From: a virus
IMG/VR virus record: IMGVR_UViG_3300027741_000110
Coordinates: 1 to 45,850 of that record
DNA: 45,850 nt
Direction: 5' to 3' (one strand)
Part shown: in pieces, positions 1-7,643 of the stretch
Layout: each line of letters begins with the position of its first letter
Numbering within the stretch: the first letter of the stretch is position 1
Made by a program: the position numbers and the translations under genes
Notes under the pieces: model-generated
Told to the model about the DNA's origin: nothing
What the model saw: the letters and a program-made list of their open reading frames with translations, nothing else
Database searches by the model: none

Positions 1-127
1 CAATGGAATCGGGGCTGTGTGTCGTCACCAACTCAGGCAACAACAGTTTGCCATCCACAAACGTAAGAACGGCAAAGCCCGACCGCCAGTTGAGTGGACC
101 GTGCTCGGTATAGTCTTCAAACTGTGG
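1..127. repeat. 127-bp exact direct repeat, left copy
   Basis: Positions 1-127 are identical base for base to 38005-38131; the first mismatch is C at 128 versus T at 38132. Beyond it the two copies stay collinear but diverge visibly. A repeat of exactly 127 bases starting at the window edge matches the largest k-mer commonly used by de Bruijn assemblers, so it may be a graph junction rather than a biological terminal repeat. Confidence 0.95.
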
Positions 128-946
128 CCCGTAGGGTTCTGCCAGCGTACCCGTATCAATACCGTAGCGCACCCCGTTATAGTCCGAAAATGGCGTGACC
201 TTTAAGCTGTGCAAATGGCCTGTAACGATGTTTTTGCCTGACCACATGGTGTTATTGTGGGTGGCGTGAATGCCGCCTTTGAAGCGGTGTTTTACCACTG
301 TATTTTCATTCATCCAGACTGCCCAGCAAGGTTCCCAGAGTGGGAAATGGTCACGCAAACTAAACCCTTTGACATGCTCGTATTGAGGCGCATTAGCCGC
401 TAGGAACGTCTCAAACCTTGCATCGTGGTTACCCAAGGGCCAGATCAGTTTGACGTTGTGACGGGCTTCTTTGGCGGTTTCTTCAATGTATCCCATACAG
501 ATCGTGCAGGCTTTAAGTTCTTCCATGACTGAAGGAGACTTCGCCCATCCGATTCGGGGGTGTCGGCTGATGCCAGCGCCGTCAAAAATATCGCCGTTGG
601 CAATCACTGCGTTGGGCTTGAGTTCTTTGATGGCCCACAACAAACCGTGGAATGCTGTGCTGTAGATGCCAGGCCAGAAATGCGCGTCACTGAATACAAT
701 TACAGTGCCATTTAAGATGCCAAGGTCTTTTCTGGCGGGGTGAACGTGCGCCGTTTGCAAATGTTTATATTGATCCGTGGCTTGCGGCGCTTTGATTTCT
801 ATTTTGTCCCGCTTTTCAATGCGGCGGCGACGGCGGTTTAGTCCCGACAAATCCATCCCAAGGGTAACGCTGGCTTGGCGCACTGAAGCACTATTTTCAA
901 TAGCACTTATGATTTGTTGGTCAGTAAATTTCTGGGCGGGCATCAT
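1..946 (-). CDS. Calcineurin-like metallophosphoesterase, copy A (3' end cut by window edge)
   Basis: A metal-dependent phosphoesterase of the calcineurin fold; the substrate is unknown and could be a phosphodiester or phosphoprotein. The frame is open from the ATG at 946 to the left edge (315 codons). The metal-binding motifs appear in order: SDAH, NGDIFDG, GNHD, a HATHNN histidine and GHLH. The first 45 residues look like a helix-turn-helix followed by an arginine-rich stretch (NRRRRR), so it may contact nucleic acid. Its start overlaps the acetyltransferase stop by ATGA. It aligns without net indel to the complete 327-aa copy at 37967-38950; only the last 13 codons are missing here, and they would be supplied by 37967-38004 if the genome closes there. 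Confidence 0.88.
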   Translation of the reverse strand, partial: MMPAQKFTDQQIISAIENSASVRQASVTLGMDLSGLNRRRRRIEKRDKIEIKAPQATDQYKHLQTAHVHPARKDLGILNGTVIVFSDAHFWPGIYSTAFHGLLWAIKELKPNAVIANGDIFDGAGISRHPRIGWAKSPSVMEELKACTICMGYIEETAKEARHNVKLIWPLGNHDARFETFLAANAPQYEHVKGFSLRDHFPLWEPCWAVWMNENTVVKHRFKGGIHATHNNTMWSGKNIVTGHLHSLKVTPFSDYNGVRYGIDTGTLAEPYGPQFEDYTEHGPLNWRSGFAVLTFVDGKLLLPELVTTHSPDSI

Positions 947-1359
947 AATTTCCTACGCCAGTACAGCGTGTTTTTAAAGCCCCAAGGCTTTGTCGGTTGA
1001 AATAATTTAAAACCTGTGGAAATTAAACTGTTTGCTGACGCTGGATTGTCAGTTGTATCAGTTACGACCCATTTCCACCCAAGAGCTTTCGCTTGTCTAA
1101 GTCGGACACGAATAAACTGTTTCTGTAGTCCTTGTCCACGAGCAGCAGGCACAACACCTGCACGGCACAGATAACCGCAATCGGTCCAAGACACAGTACG
1201 CACAAGCCCCGCAAAGCCAATATCCACGCCATTCTCAGTAGCAATCCACCAAGAACCAAAATTTGTGTCATACGGTTGGTCATAAGGCAAACAAATTTTT
1301 TGAAGTACCGACAATTTCGTCTGTACAGATTCTTTGCGGATGTCAACACGTTTAATCAT
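943..1359 (-). CDS. GNAT-family N-acetyltransferase, copy A
   Basis: A 138-aa protein with the GNAT acetyl-CoA signature near residues 70-80 (PAARGQGLQ, matching the R/Q-x-x-G-x-G/A motif A) followed by a long helix, and a C-terminal segment rich in aromatic and basic residues. Such phage acetyltransferases transfer acetyl groups to an unknown amine, possibly a host protein or cell-wall component. The gene lies between the endolysin and the metallophosphoesterase and overlaps the latter by four bases, so the two are probably translationally coupled. The ATG at 1359 directly follows a 6-bp hairpin (1360-1378), and no Shine-Dalgarno sequence is visible. A close homologue, also 138 aa, lies at 38947-39363. 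Confidence 0.85.
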   Translation of the reverse strand: MIKRVDIRKESVQTKLSVLQKICLPYDQPYDTNFGSWWIATENGVDIGFAGLVRTVSWTDCGYLCRAGVVPAARGQGLQKQFIRVRLRQAKALGWKWVVTDTTDNPASANSLISTGFKLFQPTKPWGFKNTLYWRRKL

Positions 1360-1378
1360 GAGCGTATTGAAAACGCTC
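1360..1378 (-). promoter_or_regulatory. Hairpin abutting the GNAT start codon, copy A
   Basis: GAGCGT (1360-1365) and ACGCTC (1373-1378) form a 6-bp stem with a 7-nt loop. The stem ends on the base next to the acetyltransferase ATG. The same hairpin with identical flanks, 46 nt in all, occurs at the equivalent place in copy B. There is no T-run after it, so a role in translation initiation or RNA stability is more likely than termination. Confidence 0.55.
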
Positions 1379-1390
1379 GGTGTGACGCCG

Positions 1391-1900
1391 TTATGACATT
1401 GACAAAGCTGTTGCGTTTACTTCTTTGACCCTGCGTTCCCATCCCTTGCCAAATGTTTGCCATGTTTGGAGCATTTTGAGATAGGCTAAACGGTATGCAC
1501 AATAAGCATCGATAAGTTCTTTTGCGTCTTTATTTCGTACAGCTTGTATTGTCTTGTCGCCAATAACGCCATCTGCGTACACGTTAACGCACGCTTGAAG
1601 CCACTTTGCGGCCCTGCCTGGGCCTGAGTTAATCGCCGCATCAAACACCGCATAATCCACGCCGTTTGGCAAGTCATCGCCTTTGGTCTTGTCCCAGTAC
1701 TTGCGCCGGTACAGTGGCTCAACATCAGCAGGAGTGAGGGCTTTCATTGTTTTGGTATCTACCATGTGACCACAATGTTCTTCCCAAACTGCTTTTGTGC
1801 AGCCAAGGTTTGTTTCCCCGCCAGGATCCATTGGATTAAAAACGTAACCACCTTCGTGGACAAGCACAGCAGCAAAGGCTTTGGGGAAATTTTCTTTCAT
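1391..1900 (-). CDS. GH108 endolysin (N-acetylmuramidase), copy A
   Basis: A 169-aa muramidase of glycoside hydrolase family 108, expected to cleave the glycan of peptidoglycan at lysis. The N-terminus carries the family signature LVHEGGYV with the catalytic glutamate at residue 16. It is followed by DPGGETNLGCTKAVW, a central YWD segment near residue 69, and a C-terminal half like the peptidoglycan-binding domain usually paired with GH108 (INSGPGRAAKWLQ, then GDKTIQAV). No signal peptide is visible, so export depends on the holin. The ATG overlaps the holin stop by four bases. The homologue at 39395-39904 has the same length and catalytic residue. Confidence 0.92.
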   Translation of the reverse strand: MKENFPKAFAAVLVHEGGYVFNPMDPGGETNLGCTKAVWEEHCGHMVDTKTMKALTPADVEPLYRRKYWDKTKGDDLPNGVDYAVFDAAINSGPGRAAKWLQACVNVYADGVIGDKTIQAVRNKDAKELIDAYCAYRLAYLKMLQTWQTFGKGWERRVKEVNATALSMS

Positions 1901-2304
1901 GTTCGCGCAACACCGTTGAGCTTTTCAATTGTTCGCAGGCCACCAATACCAAGCATACCCATCAACACGGGCGTCATTTCAGACAGATCGGCAGGGGCCA
2001 AATTTAAAGGGTGTTCAAAATACGCAGCCGCGAATAAGGCAATCTTTAACCCAATCCAGTTCCACGCGCAGGCAGCGCCGCAAACCCAGCCGATAAAAGG
2101 ACGCCAGCCGGACACAAACACGCTGGCGCTTGCCGCCTCAACTTTGTTAATTTCCAACTGACCAGCCATAGCAGCCAATTCACCAGATTGCTGGAGTTTG
2201 ACAAGTTCCAACTTAGCCGTTGCGGCTTGAACGGGGTCGGGCCAAACACGGTCAATGACTTTGCCGCCAATGTCTAACAGTGCTGATACAGGGTCTAGTG
2301 ACAT
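1897..2304 (-). CDS. Holin, 3-TM family, copy A
   Basis: A 135-aa inner-membrane protein of the 'holin of 3 TMs' family associated with phage and gene-transfer-agent release. An amphipathic N-terminal third (DIGGKVIDRVWPDP, then a Q/E/L-rich helix) is followed by hydrophobic segments around residues 65-90 and 105-120. I chose the ATG at 2304 because a GAAAG ribosome site sits seven bases upstream and because it gives almost the same length as the second holin (136 aa). An in-frame ATG at 2331 would add nine residues but lies inside the conserved pseudoknot RNA and lacks a ribosome site. It is coupled to the endolysin by a 4-base overlap. Confidence 0.85.
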   Translation of the reverse strand: MSLDPVSALLDIGGKVIDRVWPDPVQAATAKLELVKLQQSGELAAMAGQLEINKVEAASASVFVSGWRPFIGWVCGAACAWNWIGLKIALFAAAYFEHPLNLAPADLSEMTPVLMGMLGIGGLRTIEKLNGVART

Positions 2305-2322
2305 ATTAATCTTTCGATTCGT

Positions 2323-2386
2323 GGCAGACATTAACCCGTAGGATGGTCTGCCAGCACCCCCTTTTCACGCTGGAGCGTTCGGGTTA
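2323..2386 (-). ncRNA. Candidate structured RNA (H-type pseudoknot plus hairpin), copy A
   Basis: Read on the minus strand: strand A TAACCCG (2386-2380), a small hairpin ACGC-TCCA-GCGT (2378-2367), a GAAAA linker, GGGGGTGCT, strand B GGCAGAC (2352-2346), CATCCTA, strand A' CGGGTTA (2338-2332), AT, strand B' GTCTGCC (2329-2323). A/A' and B/B' are each 7 perfect pairs and interleave, giving a pseudoknot. The copy at 40632-40696 keeps the fold with compensatory changes at one A/A' pair and three hairpin pairs. TAA at the start of strand A is the stop codon of the 73-aa gene. Function is unknown: mRNA leader control of the holin, coupling between genes, or antitermination are all possible. Confidence 0.7.
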
Positions 2387-2605
2387 TTTGTCAACCTTGG
2401 AATCAAGTTTGTCAAAGATTTTGCCAAGCATTTCTTTGATGTCGTCAATGTCACGGCGGTAATCGTCTTTTGAAACGTAAGTTGCAGGCAACGCCCTGAT
2501 GTCTGAGTCAAGGCGTTCAATCGCTTTGGTGATGTTGTTTAGAACCCAGCCGCCCAAGAAAGCAGCCAAGCCAATAGCGATGTTGAATAGTTGCTGAGTT
2601 TCCAT
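2384..2605 (-). CDS. Small membrane protein with coiled coil (possible lysis partner)
   Basis: A 73-aa protein with one N-terminal hydrophobic segment (about residues 8-26) followed by a charged, heptad-like helix rich in I/L and D/K to the end. That topology resembles XhlA-like or holin-accessory proteins, but I recognise no family. It stands between the ejection genes and the holin, and its TAA stop forms the first three bases of the structured RNA. The equivalent position in copy B is occupied by a different small TM protein (40694-40906). Confidence 0.7.
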   Translation of the reverse strand: METQQLFNIAIGLAAFLGGWVLNNITKAIERLDSDIRALPATYVSKDDYRRDIDDIKEMLGKIFDKLDSKVDK

Positions 2606-2638
2606 TATTTCACCAATTAGTTAAAACTTAATTATGCA

Positions 2639-5146
2639 CTATTTTGCCAATGCGTTTTGAATTTCTTGCTCAGGTGTGAGCATGTTACGTTGGAATGCCC
2701 GAGTCTTGGGACCTTGGCCACCGCGCTGCACGGGACGCGCACCCAATGCATCTTGCAACTGTTCGGCCAAGTCTAGCATCCGTTCACGGTTTGCAACAGC
2801 CGCAGATTTGGCACGGGCATCGGCAGCACGGGCAGCAATCTGATCAAAGGCTTGCGCTTCTTGGCGTGCCTTGGCAATTGCACCGTCAACCCATGCACGG
2901 TCTTGCATTTTAGCCAAAATTGCTTTTTCGTCCAAAGCCTTAAAGCCTGGCAGAATCTTAGACAGATCTGTGCGAGTGGCTTTCCATGCAGCCTTTTCGG
3001 CCAACGTCATGTCGAATGCTTTGCCGGCAGCCAACTTCGCAGCAGCAGACTGCAACGATGCGCCGGTGTTGGCCATGAATACTTCAGGCGTTGCACCCTT
3101 GACACCTTTGGCAATCTCAGGAACGCCAGTCAATGGGTTGATCTGCAACTCGACTGCACCGCTGGTTGGACGGCGTGCAGCAGCTTCCGCAGCCGCTTGC
3201 TGTGCTTCGGCTTGTTGACCCAGCGTGCGGGACATGTTTGCGGCTCTGGCACGTTCTGTGGCCAGTGTTTCCATTGTGCCGCCATAGCCCAGCATATTTG
3301 CAGTTGGTGGCACTTCGGGTGCAACTGGTGTGATCCGCGGACCATACTGGTTGGGCTGCATTACAAAGTTTGGTGGTGTAAATGTCTGCTGCGAGTAATC
3401 GTAAGGCACCAAACCATTAGGTGTTGCGTTTGGTTCAACCGGACGCAGCATATTGGTGGCCGGACGGTAATCTTGCGGCATAGCGTTAGCGCGTTGATAC
3501 GCAGGCGTTGCCATACGACGTGCTGCCAAACCGCTTGCGGCCCCGCCGACACCCATACCGGCGGCTGTTCCAGCTAACGCGCCTGCGGGGCCAAGAGGCG
3601 AACCTATTACAGCGCCGATAGCAGCCCCTAAACCTCCACGGGTAATACGCGGCAAGACTTTAAGTTCTGTTGGCGTCAATGTAAAGTAATCAGGAAACAT
3701 TGACGCGGCTTTAGCAATATCTGCGTTAAGCCCTGTCATCCCGCCTTTACGCTCTTCATATAACTTGGCGTACACTTGCGGGTCAATTTTTTGCTGCCCG
3801 TAATTAATTGCCCGTTCGTGTTCATAAATTTGCGCCATGCGAGTACGGGCAGTTTGCAAATCACTTAACACTTTTGGTGTCGGCGCATTGGCGTCGATCA
3901 CATCCTCAAGAATCCCAGCAATGGCCATCTGCGTGTCCGCTTTGGCGGTAGCTAACGGATCAGGGTTAATTTTTTGCGCCCGATAAGTGGCTTGAGCATC
4001 CCGACGCAACGATCGGATGTCGTCTAGCACAGCAGCGCCGCTACGGCCTACGCTTACGGGTCCACCGCCCACACCAGAAAACGGGCCGCTTGTAGTCTTT
4101 TGTAATTTTGTTAGCGCGTCATCAATCAAACCGTTAATTGCGGCTGTTTTTGTGCCCCCACCAATGGGCGCTGCCCGCTTTAAGCCTTCTAGTGCAGTGA
4201 TTGATTCTTTAGGTGTTGTCAACGTTTCCATCTTACGGATCACGTCGTAAGGTTTACTGGCTTCGTCAAGCGCCCGTGTAATTGGGCTGTCAATGTTTAA
4301 CTTGCCAGTATCATCAATTTCGGGTATAAGTTTTTCGTTTGGCTTTACACCCAAATCTTCGCGGACTCGTTGAGTAACTTCAACTTCGTTTTTCTTTGCA
4401 AATTTTTGCTCCAACTCAGGGCCAACCAATTTACCTTTAATGACGTTGGTTGTTGTTGGATTGGAAATAGCGGGCGGCACTGCGCCGCCAATTCGTTGCG
4501 CGGACTGCGTTGCTTCAATCATTGGCGCGTTAGCATAGCTTTGCGCTACATTTGCTTCTTGTATTCTTGCCGCCCGTGCGGCCACAGGAGCGCGCGCAGC
4601 GTCGGACGTTGCCCGTAATGCTGGGGTCATGCCGCGCGATAAATCGCTTAGCATATTCATTGGCACGCCTTGCAAGCCGGTGCTGGATAAAAAATTGCCA
4701 ATGGTTTGTGTTTGCGCTTCTGATTCAGGGCTAACCGTAGGCTGAAAAAACTGCTGTACTTTGCGCCCAGTTTCTTCGCCTGCTTTGATACCGGCTTGCG
4801 TGCCGTACTTGCCGCTAAACAAAGTGCCGCCAATTTTGGCTGCCTCAACAATAGGCGCGGTAACAAGGCCGGTGCTCAACGTAACGGCAGTTTCTAAAGG
4901 GGCCAACATCTTACCAATAAAGCCAGATTCAGGACGTTCTGGCGCTGCAATAGCCGCAGGCGCTTTAACATTAGACCCCGGAATTTGATTAACCAACGGA
5001 TTGCTTGTAGCGGGTGGCTTGTTTACTGGCGTGGATGGCTTATACACCGACGCAGCAAACGCAATAGCGTCTTGTTCCGTTGCACCCTCAGGCGCGTCAA
5101 CCGGGATGATTGAGCCATCAGGCGCAGTGACATTAAAGCGGGCCAT
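2639..5146 (-). CDS. Large ejection (internal virion) protein, gp16-like
   Basis: An 835-aa protein at the place and of roughly the scale of the P22 gp16 ejection protein, last of three ejection genes. The N-terminus (MARFNVTAPDGSIIPVDAPEG) resembles the short beta domain common on such proteins. A glycine/alanine-rich hydrophobic stretch around residues 490-535 looks membrane-active, and the rest is largely alanine-rich helix and coiled coil. Ejection proteins leave the virion with the DNA and build a conduit across the cell envelope. The call rests on order and composition rather than on recognisable motifs. It follows the 474-aa gene with almost no gap. Confidence 0.7.
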   Translation of the reverse strand: MARFNVTAPDGSIIPVDAPEGATEQDAIAFAASVYKPSTPVNKPPATSNPLVNQIPGSNVKAPAAIAAPERPESGFIGKMLAPLETAVTLSTGLVTAPIVEAAKIGGTLFSGKYGTQAGIKAGEETGRKVQQFFQPTVSPESEAQTQTIGNFLSSTGLQGVPMNMLSDLSRGMTPALRATSDAARAPVAARAARIQEANVAQSYANAPMIEATQSAQRIGGAVPPAISNPTTTNVIKGKLVGPELEQKFAKKNEVEVTQRVREDLGVKPNEKLIPEIDDTGKLNIDSPITRALDEASKPYDVIRKMETLTTPKESITALEGLKRAAPIGGGTKTAAINGLIDDALTKLQKTTSGPFSGVGGGPVSVGRSGAAVLDDIRSLRRDAQATYRAQKINPDPLATAKADTQMAIAGILEDVIDANAPTPKVLSDLQTARTRMAQIYEHERAINYGQQKIDPQVYAKLYEERKGGMTGLNADIAKAASMFPDYFTLTPTELKVLPRITRGGLGAAIGAVIGSPLGPAGALAGTAAGMGVGGAASGLAARRMATPAYQRANAMPQDYRPATNMLRPVEPNATPNGLVPYDYSQQTFTPPNFVMQPNQYGPRITPVAPEVPPTANMLGYGGTMETLATERARAANMSRTLGQQAEAQQAAAEAAARRPTSGAVELQINPLTGVPEIAKGVKGATPEVFMANTGASLQSAAAKLAAGKAFDMTLAEKAAWKATRTDLSKILPGFKALDEKAILAKMQDRAWVDGAIAKARQEAQAFDQIAARAADARAKSAAVANRERMLDLAEQLQDALGARPVQRGGQGPKTRAFQRNMLTPEQEIQNALAK

Positions 5147-5147
5147 A

Positions 5148-6572
5148 TTATGGTTTTCCTACGCTAAAACCAGGAAATTTTGGGTTTGTAACTACATTGG
5201 CTGAGGGTGCGCCAAATTTATAGTTGTACGTAGAATCATACGCCTCACGCATACGTACTTTAGAACCTTCAATATCTGCAATTGCTTGATCAATCGCGGC
5301 TTTAACATCTTTGGCGTCTTGGCGACGATCAATGGCGGCAAACGATGCGGTAAGCTGTTTACCTTCTTGGTTAGATATGTTACCCAACGCGCCGCCAGTT
5401 TTGGACGCGTCGCGCATATCTTGCAAGGCTTGAAAGCCACCTTTAGCAACAACTTTATCGTACAGCGCTTGCGCTCGGCTGCCCTCACGGGACACGCTAG
5501 GCGTACGGCCATATATCGCACCTGTAATTTGTTCAAGACCGGGGGCATCGCGCAACGCAATAAGGTCATTAACAAACGATGTAGATTTGTTTTCAAACCC
5601 TTTAACTGCGGCGGTTGCTTGCGGAAAAACTGCTTCACGCTTTTGAATTTCTTTGGGCGGCAGACTTTCCATTGCAGCGGCAGGCGTCATCCGACCGCGC
5701 AAGGCTTCTTCGCGGCTAACAAAAATTTGTTTGCCTGTTACGGGGTCAACAACCGCTACTGGCGCAGACGGTTGCGCTGGCGTTGCTGGCGCGCGCCCTG
5801 CCAAAGCCATCTCGCGTTTAAAGTCAAACAACGAACCTTTGTAGCCTTGTCTTTTGGCGTATTCGTATTCTTTGACTTCGGACGGCGCACCTTCAACGGC
5901 TGGTGTTACAACACGGCCAGTGCGGGGGTCAACGAGGCCAACGCCAGTAACGTTGTGGTACACAGGTTCTTTAGACGCCAAAGCAATGTCAGCATCAATT
6001 GCACGGGCAGCAGCAATACTTTGTGTAGTACCCATAGAAAGCAACATGTCGCGTTTGCGGCGCAAGTCAGTTACATCTGGTCCAGCAGCCGGTGCGGCTA
6101 AGGCATTAACCGGCGCTGCGGGGGCCGATGGGGCTAGCGCATTCATTGGCGCAGCCATTCCATCCATTGGCGCTGCGGGGGCCGCAGGCGCGGCGGCAGG
6201 GCCACCGCCCATGATGTTAGCAAATTGCTTTTGCTCCATCAATTTCTGTTTGCCTTTGATGCCGATATCAACGTAATGCGCGATACCGGATTTAATCATT
6301 TCATCAAAGTTTGTCTCTAAGTCAGGCGACTTGCCGTTGGCGACAAAAGCCTCTTGCATCTTAGCCAACGAATCACGATCGCGTTTGGCTTGCTCGAGTT
6401 GCATTTGTGCAGACTCTTGTTGCAACCCCGCAGTTTTAAACTGCTGTTGGTTTGACGCTAATTGCTGTTGCGCCATCTGGTTACGCAGCGCTTCGTCTTG
6501 TCCGCGCTGAACACTGCCTGCAATTTCAGCAGGCAGGTTTGTGTTTAAAAGGCCAAAGTTAGGTTGTGCCAT
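5148..6572 (-). CDS. Ejection (internal virion) protein, gp20-like
   Basis: A 474-aa protein, very close to the 471 aa of P22 gp20 and second in the gp7-gp20-gp16 order. The first 80 residues are Gln/Ala-rich helix (QQQLASNQQQFKTAGLQQES). A low-complexity Ala/Pro-rich linker follows around residues 125-165 (repeated APAAP units), then a mixed region and a helical C-terminal domain. The stop precedes the 835-aa gene by about one base. A structural virion role is inferred from position; no enzymatic motif is visible. Confidence 0.68.
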   Translation of the reverse strand: MAQPNFGLLNTNLPAEIAGSVQRGQDEALRNQMAQQQLASNQQQFKTAGLQQESAQMQLEQAKRDRDSLAKMQEAFVANGKSPDLETNFDEMIKSGIAHYVDIGIKGKQKLMEQKQFANIMGGGPAAAPAAPAAPMDGMAAPMNALAPSAPAAPVNALAAPAAGPDVTDLRRKRDMLLSMGTTQSIAAARAIDADIALASKEPVYHNVTGVGLVDPRTGRVVTPAVEGAPSEVKEYEYAKRQGYKGSLFDFKREMALAGRAPATPAQPSAPVAVVDPVTGKQIFVSREEALRGRMTPAAAMESLPPKEIQKREAVFPQATAAVKGFENKSTSFVNDLIALRDAPGLEQITGAIYGRTPSVSREGSRAQALYDKVVAKGGFQALQDMRDASKTGGALGNISNQEGKQLTASFAAIDRRQDAKDVKAAIDQAIADIEGSKVRMREAYDSTYNYKFGAPSANVVTNPKFPGFSVGKP

Positions 6573-6578
6573 AGTTAA

Positions 6579-7301
6579 TTACCTGTATTCATAAGGCGCA
6601 GACGCAGCGCCTAACCCGCCCACATCTTGGAAAGTTCCTGAACTGTTGCCGCCATACAAGCTGCTAAAGCTAACCGGACTTTTGCCATACGCGCTACCGA
6701 TGCCTGACAAAGCATTGCCAAAAGCATTTGCGCCGACCATACCCGCGTTGCCAGAAATGGCTGCTTGATTCGTCAAAGCGTTGCCTACGTTGGTTGCGTA
6801 ATTTTGACCAGCTTGGCCCAATGTATTTGCTGATGTTTGACCAACGCCAGCCAGTGACTGCAATGGGTTTAATCTGGCGTTGCGCTCTGTCTGGTAACGG
6901 TTAAACGCATTCTGGTATTCTTGCGATCCCATCTCTTGGCCATACCCTTGGGCGGCGCGTAGGGCGTTGCCAGAAATCAAACCACCGCGAGCCGCAGCAC
7001 TTGCGTCCAATGCTTTTTGGCCTTGCTGCAACCGAAACGCATAGCCTGGGTCTTGCGTAAACTGGCCCATGCCAAACGTTTGATAGTTTGCCGCCAATGG
7101 AGCCAATTGATTAAGGGCATTTCTTCCAGCCTCAAGATAAGGCGCTTGGTTTTGCTGCTGCTGGTTAAACATGTCACGCTGGAGTTGCGTGGCTTGATTG
7201 GTGGCGTCAGCAGAAGTCCGTGCCGCGCTTGACGCGGCGTCTGATTGCGATTTAGCGCCAAGAAGGCTTGCGGCTGCGGGGATAATAAATGACCACGGCA
7301 T
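6579..7301 (-). CDS. Ejection (DNA transfer) protein, gp7-like
   Basis: A 240-aa protein, close to the 229 aa of P22 gp7 and first of the ejection genes. It starts with a hydrophobic segment (FIIPAAASLLGA) and continues with an S/A/T/Q-rich helical region and many Gly-Ala-Asn repeats (NALTNQAAISGNAG and similar), typical of small phage ejection or internal virion proteins. The ATG at 7301 has GGAG about eight bases upstream. It presumably leaves the capsid early with the DNA, by analogy with P22. Confidence 0.68.
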   Translation of the reverse strand: MPWSFIIPAAASLLGAKSQSDAASSAARTSADATNQATQLQRDMFNQQQQNQAPYLEAGRNALNQLAPLAANYQTFGMGQFTQDPGYAFRLQQGQKALDASAAARGGLISGNALRAAQGYGQEMGSQEYQNAFNRYQTERNARLNPLQSLAGVGQTSANTLGQAGQNYATNVGNALTNQAAISGNAGMVGANAFGNALSGIGSAYGKSPVSFSSLYGGNSSGTFQDVGGLGAASAPYEYR

Positions 7302-7304
7302 AAT

Positions 7305-7643
7305 TTACTCCTGAAGGCACTGGGCCAGTTCACGGGCTTGCGCGTCATCGCCTGCCACTATTAACACTTCATCAATCTCGTCTGTATCGGTGCAGTCGGT
7401 TGCGTGAACGCAATACCACACAACGTCTGTGAGTGATTTTACGCCATGATGCTTATTTGCTTCAATGGTTAAACACGCTGGCGCGTCAATTATTTTGCGC
7501 TCGCCGTCAACCATCAGTTCAATGGACCCGCTGGCCAAAATGGATAAGTGGTCATGCTTGTGCTTATGCTGGACAAGCACATGCCCCGCAGGGATGCGCG
7601 CCTCTTTGGCATACACACCAGCGCTGAAATAATGTTCAATCAT
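7305..7643 (-). CDS. Cupin-fold protein
   Basis: A 112-aa single-domain cupin. The signature is the histidine cluster HKHKHDHLSILASG near residues 26-40 and a second histidine pair (NKHHGV) near residue 68, which would complete a metal site in a small beta barrel. Phage cupins of this kind sit among tail genes; their substrate is unknown, and a structural or sugar-binding role is as likely as enzymatic activity. It lies with only a few bases on either side between the tailspike and the first ejection gene, so it is expressed late. Confidence 0.75.
   Translation of the reverse strand: MIEHYFSAGVYAKEARIPAGHVLVQHKHKHDHLSILASGSIELMVDGERKIIDAPACLTIEANKHHGVKSLTDVVWYCVHATDCTDTDEIDEVLIVAGDDAQARELAQCLQE

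Noticed and set aside
1-1950. Terminal redundancy (direct terminal repeat) of the phage
   Set aside because: The right-hand copy is not at the window end, and identity stops after 127 bases while diverged collinearity continues. True terminal repeats are identical throughout.
2305-2331. ATG at 2331 as the holin start
   Set aside because: It lies inside the covarying RNA and has no ribosome site. The corresponding ATG in copy B leads to a stop after five codons, so it is not a conserved gene start.
2852-3577. 241-codon open frame on the plus strand
   Set aside because: It is antisense to the ejection protein gene, rich in Cys/His/Trp as expected of a shadow frame, and has no ribosome site or domain.
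5286-6101. 271-codon open frame on the plus strand
   Set aside because: It lies wholly opposite the gp20-like gene; composition is unlike a real protein and no start context is visible.
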